This document shows positions 53,435-63,084 of a stretch of 64,000 nt of DNA, one piece after another. The translations under genes and the position numbers were made by a program. Location of the stretch: positions 124,001 to 188,000 of the forward strand of contig WGNP01000008.1 in NCBI GenBank assembly GCA_016124495.1. Direction: 5' to 3'. The notes under the pieces are model-generated. The model was not told where the DNA came from and did not search any database. It worked only from the letters and a program-made list of their open reading frames with translations. The DNA is from Hyphomonas sp. GTDB taxonomy: Bacteria > Pseudomonadota > Alphaproteobacteria > Caulobacterales > Hyphomonadaceae. Numbering within the stretch: position 1 is the stretch's first letter; each line of letters begins with the position of its first letter.

Positions 53435-55270
53435 ATGCCTCCCGCCCCAGCCCTCAAGGACGCCCGCGCGCTGCTGAAGCGCGTCTATGGCTATGACGCG
53501 TTCCGCGGCCTGCAGGAGAACGTGATCGCCGATGTCCTCGCCGGGCGCGACGGCCTCGCCGTGTTGCCGACCGGCGGCGGCAAGTCGCTCTGCTACCAGA
53601 TCCCCGCGCTGCTGCGCCAAGGCTGCGGGATCGTCGTCTCGCCGCTGATCGCGCTGATGGCCGATCAGGTCGACGCGCTGAAACAGGTCGGTGTGCGCGC
53701 CGAACGCCTCGACAGCTCGATGGACTTCAATACCCGTAATGGCGCGCTCAGTGCGGCCGGGCGCGGCGAGATGGACCTGCTCTATGTCTCGCCGGAAGGC
53801 CTCGGCAGCAGTCTCGCCGAACGTCTCGCGGACATGAATATTTCGCTGATCGCCGTGGACGAGGCGCACTGCGTCAGCCAGTGGGGCCATGACTTCCGCC
53901 CCGACTACCGCGCCCTCGGCCGCCTGAAGGGCCTGTTCCCCGGCGTGCCGCGCCTCGCCGTCACCGCCACCGCCGACGCGCGCACCCGCGCCGACATCCT
54001 CGCGCAGCTCAATCTCACTGACCCTTCCGTACACGTTGCCAGCTTTGACCGTCCGAACCTGACCCTCTCAGCGGAGCCCAAGGTCGGCAACCGCACGCAG
54101 CGGGTCGTGCAGCTCGTGAAGGCCCGCGCCGGATCAAGCGGCATCGTCTACGCGGCCACCCGCAGCGCCGTCGAAGATGTCGCCGACGCGCTGGCGAAAG
54201 CCGGCGTACCCTCGCTCGCCTATCATGCGGGGCTCGATGCCGGCATCCGCGCCGCGCGCCAGCGCCAGTTCCTGCTGGAAGAGGGCCGAGTCATGTGCGC
54301 CACCGTCGCCTTCGGTATGGGCGTCGACAAGCCGGATGTGCGCTTCGTGATCCATGCCGATCCGCCCAAGACGCTGGAAGCCTACTGGCAGGAAGTCGGC
54401 CGGGCAGGACGCGACGGCGAACCTGCCGAAGGCGTCGCCCTGTATGGCCCGGCGGACATGAACCGCTCGCTGCAATGGACCTATTCCAGCGATGCGCCGG
54501 ACGAGGTGAAGCGCGTGCAGCTGACCAAGACGCGCCAGCTGTTCGCATTTTTCAACAGCGATGAATGCCGCCGGGGCGCTGTGCGCCGCTATTTCGGCGA
54601 GGAAAAGGTTGATCCCTGCGGCGTGTGTGATGCCTGCCGGGGCGAGCTGGGTGCCAGCCATGACGCAACCCGCTGGGCGCAGATGGCGGTCTCCGCTGTG
54701 CTGAGGTGCGGCCAGCGCATCGGGCGCGGACGCCTCGTGCAGCACCTGCTCGGCGAGGCGAAGGATGATTTCGATACGGAACTGTCAAAACTCTCGACCT
54801 TCGGCATCGGCAAGGACCTGCCCAGGCAGGGCTGGAACCGGGTATTCGACGCCCTGATGTTCGAAGGCCTGATCGCCGAGGGTGGCGAAGCCCTGCGGCC
54901 GGTGGTGATCGTCCCGGATGCTGAGGAAGCCAAATCCCTGTTCCGGGGCGAGCGCACCGTCAGCCTGCGCGAGGACCTTGAAGCCCCGCGCCGCCGCAGC
55001 CGCAACAAGGGCGCCGCCCGCGCGGCGGTCATGGCGGACCTCTCAGCGCGCGACCAGGCGGTGTTCGACGCCCTGCGCCAGTGGCGCACCGATCTCGCAA
55101 AGTCGCGCGGCGTGCCGCCCTATGTGATTTTCCACGACCGGACCCTGGCCGAAATAGCCCGGGAGAAACCCTCGAGCCCCGAGGCCCTGCGCGAGATAAG
55201 CGGTGTCGGGGAGAAGAAGGCGCAGGCCTATGCCTGTGATGTCGCCCGGATCGTCACCGAGGCGGCCTGA
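53435..55270 (+). CDS. recQ: ATP-dependent DNA helicase RecQ
   Basis: A 611-residue RecQ. Walker A PTGGGKSLCYQIPAL, DEAH box VDEAHCVSQWGHDFRPDY (in part), helicase C-terminal motif EVGRAGRDGE, zinc-binding cysteines (RRYFGEEKVDPCGVCDAC, in part), a winged helix and an HRDC domain (about 535-605) are all present. It unwinds recombination intermediates. ATG 53435 is picked from upstream options. Confidence 0.95.
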   Translation: MPPAPALKDARALLKRVYGYDAFRGLQENVIADVLAGRDGLAVLPTGGGKSLCYQIPALLRQGCGIVVSPLIALMADQVDALKQVGVRAERLDSSMDFNTRNGALSAAGRGEMDLLYVSPEGLGSSLAERLADMNISLIAVDEAHCVSQWGHDFRPDYRALGRLKGLFPGVPRLAVTATADARTRADILAQLNLTDPSVHVASFDRPNLTLSAEPKVGNRTQRVVQLVKARAGSSGIVYAATRSAVEDVADALAKAGVPSLAYHAGLDAGIRAARQRQFLLEEGRVMCATVAFGMGVDKPDVRFVIHADPPKTLEAYWQEVGRAGRDGEPAEGVALYGPADMNRSLQWTYSSDAPDEVKRVQLTKTRQLFAFFNSDECRRGAVRRYFGEEKVDPCGVCDACRGELGASHDATRWAQMAVSAVLRCGQRIGRGRLVQHLLGEAKDDFDTELSKLSTFGIGKDLPRQGWNRVFDALMFEGLIAEGGEALRPVVIVPDAEEAKSLFRGERTVSLREDLEAPRRRSRNKGAARAAVMADLSARDQAVFDALRQWRTDLAKSRGVPPYVIFHDRTLAEIAREKPSSPEALREISGVGEKKAQAYACDVARIVTEAA

Positions 55271-55366
55271 AGGCCGCTGGGGAATAGTGAAGCTGGCGCC
55301 TTGACCCGGTGCCTGCGGCACCGCACCTATACGGCTTACAGACAGATCCCCCTCTCCGGAGCCCGC

Positions 55367-55969
55367 ATGACCCATTTCCGCCTCGACGATGAAGATGACA
55401 AAGACAAGGGCCCTTTGACCGAGCCGAATGCTTTCCTGGAAGCGGCCCTGTTCAAGGCCCGCACCGTCCTCTTGACCGGCGGGATAGACTTCAAACAGGC
55501 CCAGCGCGTCTCCGAACGCCTGCTCGCCCTGTCTGCCGAAAGCATGGACCCGATCCTGCTGGTCCTGTCCTCGCCCGGCGGCCACGTCGAGAGCGGCGAC
55601 ATGATCCATGACATCATCAAGTTCGTGCAGGCCCCCGTGAAAATCCTCGGGACCGGCTGGGTCGCCTCGGCCGGCGCGCTGATCTATTCGGCGGCGAAGA
55701 AGGAAAACCGCTACGCCCTGCCGAACACCCGCTTCCTGCTGCACGAGCCCCGCGGCGGCGTCGGCGGCCAGGCTACAGATGTCGAGATCCAGGCCCGCGA
55801 GATCATCAAGATGCGCCAGCGTCTGAACCAGATCTTCGCGGATGCCACCGGCAAGACGCTGGAGCAGATCAAGAAGGACACCGACCGGGACTTCTGGATG
55901 AGCGCCGAAGAAGCCGTCGAGTACGGCCTCGTCGGCAAGATCGTCCGCCACCGCAACGAGATCGTCTAG
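55367..55969 (+). CDS. ClpP-type ATP-dependent protease subunit
   Basis: A 200-residue ClpP-fold protein with a complete triad: Ser101 ([10 protein letters not shown]), His126 (FLLHEPRGG) and Asp176 ([19 protein letters not shown], in part). N-terminal residues 1-20 are highly charged (DDEDDKDKG) and differ from canonical ClpP, so this is probably the second, ClpP2-like paralogue of alphaproteobacteria. It needs a ClpA/X partner elsewhere. Confidence 0.88.
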   Translation: MTHFRLDDEDDKDKGPLTEPNAFLEAALFKARTVLLTGGIDFKQAQRVSERLLALSAESMDPILLVLSSPGGHVESGDMIHDIIKFVQAPVKILGTGWVASAGALIYSAAKKENRYALPNTRFLLHEPRGGVGGQATDVEIQAREIIKMRQRLNQIFADATGKTLEQIKKDTDRDFWMSAEEAVEYGLVGKIVRHRNEIV

Positions 55970-56025
55970 CGGGTCATCGGAGGCCTGTTTGCCTCCCGGT
56001 AAGGTTTATGGGTGATGCTTCACTC

Positions 56026-56033
56026 TTAACCAT
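56026..56033. promoter_or_regulatory. TTAACCAT CtrA-like half-site
   Basis: TTAACCAT occurs 21 bp before the hybrid kinase start. It matches a CtrA half-site, but no second TTAA is found 7 bases away. Confidence 0.3.
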
Positions 56034-56053
56034 AACCGGGTGTTCCAGCCTAC

Positions 56054-57673
56054 ATGCCTGCCCGCCTGAAGGATCTCGCGCTGCCTGTGACCCCGGTCAC
56101 ACCGGCCACCACGGCTGCCGCCGCATTTTCACGGTTTCTGTCGGACCCGGCCCTGTTCGCCGTGCCAGTGCGCCTGTCGGAGGGCGGCGCGGCCAGTTAC
56201 GGGCTCGTGACCCGGCTGCGGCTCACCGAGGCCCTCGCCGGCCCCAACGGGCGAGATGTCTACGCCGCCCGTTCCGTCACCCACCTCGTCGGCCCGCAAC
56301 CGGTGATCGCCTCGGGCGAGGCGCCCGCCGCGCTGGTCGCCAAGACCGCGGCGGAGCAATCCAGCAGCGCGCTGACCGACGGCATCATCGTGATGGACAA
56401 GGGCAACTATCTCGGCATCGTCTCGCCCACCGCACTGCTTAAGGCGATCGCGGAAGAGAACGCCGCCCGCGCCCGCTCGCAGCAGACAGCGCAGAAAAAA
56501 CTCGACGACCTGAAGCGCCAGCTTACCCGGCTATCGGAATCGCGAGCCCGCACGCTCGCCTTCATCGGCCACGAGATCCGCACACCGCTGACCGGCATCA
56601 TGGGCGTCGCCGACCTCCTGGAAATCCAGCTGCCTCCCGGCGAGCCGAAGCGCCTGGCACGGACGATCTCGCAGAGCGGCCAGCATCTCGAACGCCTCCT
56701 GTCGGACCTGCTCGACCTTTCCCGCATCGACGCCGGCAAGCTCGCGATCACCAACCAGCCGATCGAGCTGCGACAGTTCGCGGTCGAGACGCGCGACCTC
56801 TGGCTGCCGCAATTCGACGAGAAACGCGTCAACCTGCGCATCGGTGTCGCCACCGGCGCCGAAGCCCGCATCGAGAGCGATGCCGGCCGGCTGCGCCAGA
56901 TCCTGTTTAACCTCGTCAGCAATGCGATGAAATTCACTGACCGGGGGCAGGTGACGGTGACGCTCGCCACCGCCCCCTCGCCGGACGGGCTGATGCTGAC
57001 GATGCGTGTCGCCGATACCGGGCGCGGCATCACCGACGCCGACAAGGCACGCTTGTTCGAGGCGTTCGAGCAATCCGAAAGCGCCGACGCATTTTCCGGC
57101 AGCGGCCTCGGCCTCGCGATTGCCCGCAGCCTTGCGCGCCGCCTCGGCGGTCAAATCATCCTCTCCGACAATCCGGGCGGCGGCTGCGTGTTCACCGTCG
57201 CGCTGCCGGTCATCAAGGCAGGGCCGCGCCTGGCGGTCGAGAACAAGCCTGAAGGCAGTGGCGGACGCTTCGATCTCGGCGAAGTCCTGCTGGCGGAAGA
57301 CCATGAGGCGAGCGCCTTCGTGATCCGCGAAGCGCTGATCGCCGCCGGCTGGCGCGTCGAGACGGTGGCCGATGCCGCCGCCGCGATTACGCGCATCGGC
57401 CAGCGCCGCTACCAGGTGATCCTGACCGATGTGCACATGCCGCATGGCGGCGGCGAAGCGGTGCTGCGGGCCGCCCGCTTCGGCAGCGGCCTCAACGCGC
57501 TGACACCGGTGGTGGCCGTGACGGCGGATGCAAGCCCCGAACGCCGCACGGCGTGCGACCGCGCCGGATTTTCGGGCCTGATCGAAAAGCCGATCCGCCC
57601 ACGCCCGCTGATAGCCACGCTGGCAGACATCCTGATCTCGAGCGGCCAGCCGCGACGCGCCGCAGGGGCCTAG
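56054..57673 (+). CDS. CBS-like domain hybrid histidine kinase
   Basis: A 539-residue soluble hybrid kinase. The N-terminal 130 residues resemble a degenerate CBS pair (ending DGIIVMDKGNYLGIVSPTAL). Then come a short coiled coil, HisKA with His173 (GHEIRTPLTGIMG), an HATPase (VADTGRGI, SGSGLGLAIARSLARRLGG) and a receiver with Asp459 (ILTDVHMPHGGG). No TM segment, so it senses an internal ligand, perhaps a nucleotide. TTAACCAT upstream. Convergent with the patatin gene and sharing CTAG. Confidence 0.88.
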   Translation: MPARLKDLALPVTPVTPATTAAAAFSRFLSDPALFAVPVRLSEGGAASYGLVTRLRLTEALAGPNGRDVYAARSVTHLVGPQPVIASGEAPAALVAKTAAEQSSSALTDGIIVMDKGNYLGIVSPTALLKAIAEENAARARSQQTAQKKLDDLKRQLTRLSESRARTLAFIGHEIRTPLTGIMGVADLLEIQLPPGEPKRLARTISQSGQHLERLLSDLLDLSRIDAGKLAITNQPIELRQFAVETRDLWLPQFDEKRVNLRIGVATGAEARIESDAGRLRQILFNLVSNAMKFTDRGQVTVTLATAPSPDGLMLTMRVADTGRGITDADKARLFEAFEQSESADAFSGSGLGLAIARSLARRLGGQIILSDNPGGGCVFTVALPVIKAGPRLAVENKPEGSGGRFDLGEVLLAEDHEASAFVIREALIAAGWRVETVADAAAAITRIGQRRYQVILTDVHMPHGGGEAVLRAARFGSGLNALTPVVAVTADASPERRTACDRAGFSGLIEKPIRPRPLIATLADILISSGQPRRAAGA

Positions 57674-59916
57674 AACGTCCGTCCAATGAGCAGGTAGGCC
57701 GATTGCCGTCCGCCCTCGGAGCGTCCGAAGGCGAGGTAGACGGGACCGAAAGCCGTGCTGGCGGCGACAAAGGCGCTGCCGCCGAAGCGGACATCTCCGG
57801 CGTCTACGCCTGTGCTGCCCGGCCAGACATCTCCGAACTCCACCGACCCGCCGACGAACAGGGGCACACCGAAAATCTGCTGCGAATCGCCCAGCAGCTG
57901 GCGCCGGTAGATCAACTGAGCGGTCAGGAAATTCTCGTCCGTCAGCTCCTCCTTGCGGTAGCCGGAGAGGCTGAACAGCCCGCCGACGCGGTAGAGCGCG
58001 TCCAGCGGCGCGGTGCCGTTGAGGCTCTGTCCAGCAGCGAGCGCGCCGATCAGCGTGTTGGGCCCGTGGCTGTTGGCCGAGAGCACGGAGCCGCTGACCG
58101 TCTGGAAGTCCGCATTGTCGCCGATGGCGGTCAGGCCCTGTACCCAGCGCGCCCCGGCGCGCAAGCCATCGCGCGGGAAAAAGGGATCGTCCAGCGTATC
58201 ATACGCACCGGTCGCCACAAGACGGCCGATATCGACATCGACTTCGGCGAAGGGCGCGAATCCCTCGTTCAGCTTCGCCCGGCCGGTGCCGAGCTCTACG
58301 CCGAGACGCACCTCGCCGATATTGCCGAACTGGTAGCCGCCATCGAGCGCGGCGAGGCCGTAGGTGAGATCAAAGCCGGCCTCCTTGAAGCCGCGCTGCG
58401 AATAGACGTTCACCGGCCGGTTCTGGATCTCGCCGCGCACGGCGGTGAACCAGTTCTGGCTCGGATCGAGGAAGCGGAAATACTCGCCCGCGATCTCGTT
58501 GAAATCGCCGATGGTCGCGCGGGCCTGGATCTCCGAGCCATAGGAATCGAGCACGGCGCTGCGGAAATCGACGGAGACGGCCGCGTCGGATTCGGTGTTG
58601 AAATCATTCTCGACGATCAGGCCGAAGCGGACACGGCCCGCATCCGGCACCCGGTCCACCGCGCGCACGATGAGGCCTGTCTGGCCTTCACTCTCCTCGT
58701 AGGCGTAATCGACGCTCTCGAACGGGCCGAGAGCATAGATCCGGTCGAGGGCCTCGTCGATCCTGGCGGTTTCGGCTGGCTTGCCCACAAGGCCGATCAC
58801 CTTGCCTTCCAGCAGGGACTGATCGAGACGTGAGGTATTCTCGATACGGATGAAACTGATGACGGGCGCTGTCTCGGTGCCGCTCTCGGCATAGACGACG
58901 GGCGGGCGTTCTTCGGCGAGGCCAGCCAGACGCGCCGTTTCGGAGGCCATCGCCACGCGGCCGGTCTCGATCAGGTCGTCGCTGCGATTGAAGTCGGCAG
59001 GACCGATATCGCCGGTGTCGACGCGGATCAGAAAATCTCTGCTGGTGAGGGTCGCAATTTCTGCGCGCTCGTTGGCGAGGATCAGCAGGCTGACGGTCTG
59101 TGACAGGACATCGACGACTGATCCGATCTCGGAACCGGAGAGAAGGTCGCTCGGCGTCCAGACGGCAATGACGACGTCGGCGCCCATGTCGCGCGCCACA
59201 CTGATCGGGATGTTGGCGGCCAGCCCGCCATCGACCAGCAGCTTGCCATCCATTCCCACCGCCGGGAACACTCCGGGCAGGGAGATCGAGGCGCGCATCG
59301 CCATCGGCAGCTCCCCGGAACCGAGCACGACCGCTTCGCCGGTCGCAATGTCGGTGGCCACCGCCCTGAAGGGGATCGCGAGGTCATCGAAGTCGTCAAT
59401 GCGGGTGCGCACCGGCGTGAAGCGGCGCAGCTCTTTCATCAGCATCTGGTCAGAGACCGCGCCAGTGGGCAGCAGGATACCTGCAGCTGAGACCCCGAGC
59501 CCTGCCGTTCCGGGAAAGTCCGCCTGCTGCTGTTTCTGGCGGAAAGTCAGTTTGTCCCGGTCTGGTTCGGGCGAGAAGACGCCTGCCCAGTTAACATCCT
59601 CAACTGCCGCCTCGAGTTGCGCGCCGTTGAGGCCGGAGGCATAGAGGCCGCCGACGACCGCGCCCATCGAGGTGCCGACGATCATATCCGGCCGGATGCC
59701 GAGGCGTTCGAGTTCCTGGACGGCGCCGACATGCGCCAGGCCGAGAGCGCCGCCGCCCGACAGGACGAGGGCAATCTTCGGGCGAGGAGGACCTGCGGGC
59801 GCCAAATCATCGCACAGCGCCGCGCAGGGCAGGAGGCCAAGGCCGCCCGCTGCCAGAAGCGGCCGCCAAGACTTCCTCCAGGTCTTCCACCAGTTAAATG
59901 CAGCTACCTGCAGCAT
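57670..59916 (-). CDS. Patatin-POTRA-barrel protein (type Vd autotransporter-like)
   Basis: A protein of about 748 residues. Signal peptide, then a patatin domain with LSGGGALGLAHVGA (oxyanion hole), GTSMGAVVGG (nucleophile Ser) and LVDGGLAANIP (catalytic Asp). A POTRA-like region follows (about 325-420, RIENTSRLDQSLLEGKVIGL in part) and a C-terminal Omp85-type barrel ending AYLLIGRTF. This is the plan of PlpD, where the barrel exports a phospholipase. ATG 59916 follows GGGGGGAAA. Confidence 0.88.
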   Translation of the reverse strand: MLQVAAFNWWKTWRKSWRPLLAAGGLGLLPCAALCDDLAPAGPPRPKIALVLSGGGALGLAHVGAVQELERLGIRPDMIVGTSMGAVVGGLYASGLNGAQLEAAVEDVNWAGVFSPEPDRDKLTFRQKQQQADFPGTAGLGVSAAGILLPTGAVSDQMLMKELRRFTPVRTRIDDFDDLAIPFRAVATDIATGEAVVLGSGELPMAMRASISLPGVFPAVGMDGKLLVDGGLAANIPISVARDMGADVVIAVWTPSDLLSGSEIGSVVDVLSQTVSLLILANERAEIATLTSRDFLIRVDTGDIGPADFNRSDDLIETGRVAMASETARLAGLAEERPPVVYAESGTETAPVISFIRIENTSRLDQSLLEGKVIGLVGKPAETARIDEALDRIYALGPFESVDYAYEESEGQTGLIVRAVDRVPDAGRVRFGLIVENDFNTESDAAVSVDFRSAVLDSYGSEIQARATIGDFNEIAGEYFRFLDPSQNWFTAVRGEIQNRPVNVYSQRGFKEAGFDLTYGLAALDGGYQFGNIGEVRLGVELGTGRAKLNEGFAPFAEVDVDIGRLVATGAYDTLDDPFFPRDGLRAGARWVQGLTAIGDNADFQTVSGSVLSANSHGPNTLIGALAAGQSLNGTAPLDALYRVGGLFSLSGYRKEELTDENFLTAQLIYRRQLLGDSQQIFGVPLFVGGSVEFGDVWPGSTGVDAGDVRFGGSAFVAASTAFGPVYLAFGRSEGGRQSAYLLIGRTF

Positions 59917-59946
59917 CAGGTTTCCCCCCCGGGGCATTCCGGTTAA

Positions 59947-59961
59947 GTGAGCATAGCTCAC
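59947..59961. promoter_or_regulatory. Inverted repeat in patatin promoter
   Basis: GTGAGC-ATA-GCTCAC is a perfect 6-3-6 repeat 31 bp upstream of the patatin start, well placed for an operator. GTGA and TCAC are 7 apart, so it is not a standard CRP site. A second repeat (CGGAAGA/TCTTCCG) lies at 59976-59996. Confidence 0.4.
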
Positions 59962-60193
59962 ACTTTATGGCGGTTCGGAAGAGATCTGATCTTCCGGTCC
60001 CGCGCTCAAGAGGCGTTGCCGGAGCGAACCACTCAGGCAAAGAACAAAGATGGCGGGAACCCATGCGATGCCTGTCTTCGCAGAACAGCACGAAAAGGCT
60101 CAAAATCGGAATCGGCCCGCTTATTATATCTCGGGTTTCGATCGCATGACAGACAGGCGCGAGGCGGCACACCTGCTTTGCTCTCCGGCGCGC

Positions 60194-62584
60194 CTAAGCG
60201 GCTGCTGTGTCAGCCTTTTTCTCCTGACTGTCTGTTTTGCGTCTTACCCATGATTCGAAGAAGGCTTCCTCGGTCAGCGGGCGGCCGATATGCCAGCCCT
60301 GGATCATGTCGCAACCGAACTCTTTCAACATGTTGAAGGTGATTTCGTCCTCGACACCTTCTGCAACGACAGTGATCCCGAGTGCATGCGCCATTTCGAT
60401 GGTTGAGCGCACCATGATCCGGTTGGCGTTGCTGCTTGCTATCAGGCGAATGAAGCTCTGGTCGATCTTGATTTCAGAGGCCGAGAAGTCCTTAAGGTAG
60501 CTTAAAGTGGACTGGCCGGTTCCGAAGTCGTCGATCGACAGATGTATTCCCAGCTCTGCAAAACGTCCGATTGAAGCGGCTGTGGCGTCCGGCGACGTCA
60601 CGACCGCCGTTTCGGTAAGTTCAAAGGTCAAAAGGGAGCTGTTTGCGCGCCCGCTGCGGACGATTTCCAGCGCCGTCTCAACGAAGGTATCCCTGCCGAG
60701 CAGGGGCGCGGATATGTTGACAGCGCACCCCAGACTGCGGCCTGCAGTGTGCCATTCCTCAACCGAGGCGATCACGCGGCGCAAGACAAACAGCGTCAGT
60801 GGTTCAATCAGGTTTTCGCGCTCAAGGACTGGCACAAATACAGCGGGGCTGATCGGCCCCATCGCCGGACTGTTCCAGCGCACGAGGGCCTCCGCACCGG
60901 TCACCCGGCCGGATGCAATGCTGAACTTCGGCTGGTAAACGACTGATACCTCACCGGCTTCCAGTGCGTTCGCAAATTCGGAGACAATGAAAAGTGACTG
61001 GGTCGTATCGCCTGCGAGGCTTTCGTTGTGCCAAAGCGCGCGAACGCCTGTCCTGCTGGCCCGCTGAGCGGCCAGGACAGCTTTGTTGGATAGGCCGAGC
61101 GGGTCTGAAAGCGGCCCCACGACCAAGCCGAAGCAGAGCGTCGCGCGGACTGATCGCCCACCTACCTGCAGGGGCGAGTTGAATACCCGGCCCGCCGCTT
61201 CAATCTGGTTTTCAAGGGCCTGCGGACTTTCAGAATCCATTTTCCAGCAGAATTGGTTGCGCCCTATGCGGTAGAGTTCGACATCTCCACAGATGAACTT
61301 GCACCGGTCCGCTACGGCGCCCACGAACCTGGCAGAATCGTCTTCGCCGAGTATCGAGAGGATCTCGCCAAAATTAGCCACCTCGGCGACGACAACATAG
61401 GCTGGTTTATCCGAACCCTTCTGGCGCAACCAGGCTGCCAGGTTGGGATGTCCGGTTGCGGTATCGAAATAGCGCTCGCGGTTAAGGCGCCTCAGGAAAC
61501 CCATGAGGTACTGACCTGCAATCCAGACCATGATGAACAAAAAGGCCGGGGCGAGGTCGAGATGGGCGTAACTGTAGCGCTCGGCAAACAGGGAAATGAT
61601 GAAGATCATCAAAACAAGGAGTATCGACGCTGGCCCTTTCGGCCAACTTTTACGGCCCTGAAACCGGGAGAAGATCGCGATGAGCGTGATGGCCAGAAAC
61701 AACATCGGCCAAGGTCCCATGTGCGCAAGTGCGGTGCCCGCCATCAGGGTCTCAGCGGCCAGGACCTGCAGTAACACGCCCGGCACAATTCCAAATCGCG
61801 CTGTTGCATATCGGTCGCCCATCTCGATCGCTGTTGCGCCGACGATGACCCTTTTGCCCTGAAAGGAGGAGGCATCGAAGCGGCCCTCAACAATATCAAC
61901 GAAACTGTAGGTCGGGATTGTGCTGATCTCGATGGAATGGTCGAGTTCAAAAACCGAGTTCACGGCACCGTTAGCTTGAGCGAGCAAGGCGCCGATCGAG
62001 GGGCGCGGCACGCCGTCGGTGACGGCGCCGAAGGGATAAGTGTTTACCTGGCCATCCCTGCCGGGATGTACGTTGACAGATCCAAGGAAGGCCTGTTCCC
62101 GCAAGATCTCGATTGGGAGGTTCTCGGATGCAGCATTCTCATCCCCAGTGCTGGATGGTTGACGGAACGTGGGCAGGACAACTTTGCCCCGCGTCCGCGC
62201 CAATGCCTCAGCAAAGGCGGCGTCCTCGGCATCTGTCGATCGTGATGAAAAATCTACGTCGAACACGATCTGTTCGACGCCGGCTTCGTTCAGCCGGTCA
62301 ACGAGTCGGGCATGATAAGTGCGCGGCCAGGGCCACTTGTCGAGGGTCTTGAGTGACCTGGCATCGATCTCGACGAGATAGATCTCACCGCTCGCCGGCT
62401 TCGAATTAAAACCGTCCCGGATCTGACCGAAAAAGCGCTCTGCCGGGTCTCCTGCACCCAGAAACGCTGTCGCTATAGATACAAACAGAGCCGCAGCAAA
62501 GATCGCGGCCTGATGCATCCATGTCGGTAGTAGACGATAAGCCCCGTCAGTGACCTGTTTCGACTTGCCCCGCATCCTTTTCAC
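60194..62584 (-). CDS. CHASE2-degenerate GGDEF-EAL cyclic-di-GMP phosphodiesterase
   Basis: A 796-residue inner membrane protein: TM helix (about 25-45), CHASE2 sensor (about 60-260), three TM helices (about 285-365), a GGDEF-like domain whose active site is replaced by GRNQF, and an EAL domain with EALVRW, FELTET, IDDFGTGQSTL, IKIDQSFI and AEGVEDE intact. It should hydrolyse c-di-GMP on sensing a periplasmic signal. GTG 62584 or ATG 62575 is the start. Base use is less GC-rich than most of the window. Confidence 0.9.
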   Translation of the reverse strand: MKRMRGKSKQVTDGAYRLLPTWMHQAAIFAAALFVSIATAFLGAGDPAERFFGQIRDGFNSKPASGEIYLVEIDARSLKTLDKWPWPRTYHARLVDRLNEAGVEQIVFDVDFSSRSTDAEDAAFAEALARTRGKVVLPTFRQPSSTGDENAASENLPIEILREQAFLGSVNVHPGRDGQVNTYPFGAVTDGVPRPSIGALLAQANGAVNSVFELDHSIEISTIPTYSFVDIVEGRFDASSFQGKRVIVGATAIEMGDRYATARFGIVPGVLLQVLAAETLMAGTALAHMGPWPMLFLAITLIAIFSRFQGRKSWPKGPASILLVLMIFIISLFAERYSYAHLDLAPAFLFIMVWIAGQYLMGFLRRLNRERYFDTATGHPNLAAWLRQKGSDKPAYVVVAEVANFGEILSILGEDDSARFVGAVADRCKFICGDVELYRIGRNQFCWKMDSESPQALENQIEAAGRVFNSPLQVGGRSVRATLCFGLVVGPLSDPLGLSNKAVLAAQRASRTGVRALWHNESLAGDTTQSLFIVSEFANALEAGEVSVVYQPKFSIASGRVTGAEALVRWNSPAMGPISPAVFVPVLERENLIEPLTLFVLRRVIASVEEWHTAGRSLGCAVNISAPLLGRDTFVETALEIVRSGRANSSLLTFELTETAVVTSPDATAASIGRFAELGIHLSIDDFGTGQSTLSYLKDFSASEIKIDQSFIRLIASSNANRIMVRSTIEMAHALGITVVAEGVEDEITFNMLKEFGCDMIQGWHIGRPLTEEAFFESWVRRKTDSQEKKADTAAA

Positions 62585-63084
62585 CGTCCCGGCCGCTTTC
62601 AGATCGGCCGACAGGTGTCTGCAGTCAGCCTGCAGATTTCACCCGGGAACGACTGGTTCATGGATAATTCTGAACGGATCGCAGTGCCTTTGGTCGCCCC
62701 TTCCGGTTGTCTGCGGCCGAGACGTTGCGGCCAGCGCCGGCGGTTTCTGGCGAACCGGATTTCCGGCCTGGCGCAGGCGGCCGCTTCCTCGAACCGGCGC
62801 GGCGCGCCCGCTTCGGGCGCCTGCCCAAATGGGGCGCCCGAAGCGGGCGTCAGAGCAAAGAAAGAGAGAGCCGCCAAGCGCATGCGAACATTCCGGAATC
62901 CTAAACTGCTTTACCAGTTACAGGTTGCGATCCCTCTAACGCAGCACCGGAAGATTAAGCACCAGCGCCGCCCGGCGTTAACCGTACGGCCTCTGATATC
63001 ATTAAATCCCGGCCTGAAGGCTGGTCAGACCGGTTCACGTCCACATGAGTGGTGGAAACCGGGGCGGCCAGGCGGTGTGCCGGC
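62585..63084. other. 500-bp gap with no supported gene
   Basis: Short open frames here have no ribosome-binding site and no recognisable family. The segment holds the nested inverted repeat at 62805-62849 and, near 63029-63061, GTGGTG-containing sequence that could be the outer end of the IS remnant. Probably decayed mobile or spacer DNA. Confidence 0.45.
62805..62849. repeat. 17-bp inverted repeat with self-complementary arms
   Basis: Arms 62805-62821 and 62833-62849 are perfectly complementary (11-nt loop). Each arm also folds on itself (CGCCCG-CTT-CGGGCG on the left), so the DNA can form one long or two small hairpins. There is no T-run on either side, unlike a terminator. Confidence 0.7.

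Noticed and set aside
59947-59961. CRP/FNR site before the patatin gene
   Set aside because: GTGA and TCAC are separated by 7 rather than 6 bases, so it is listed only as a generic inverted repeat.
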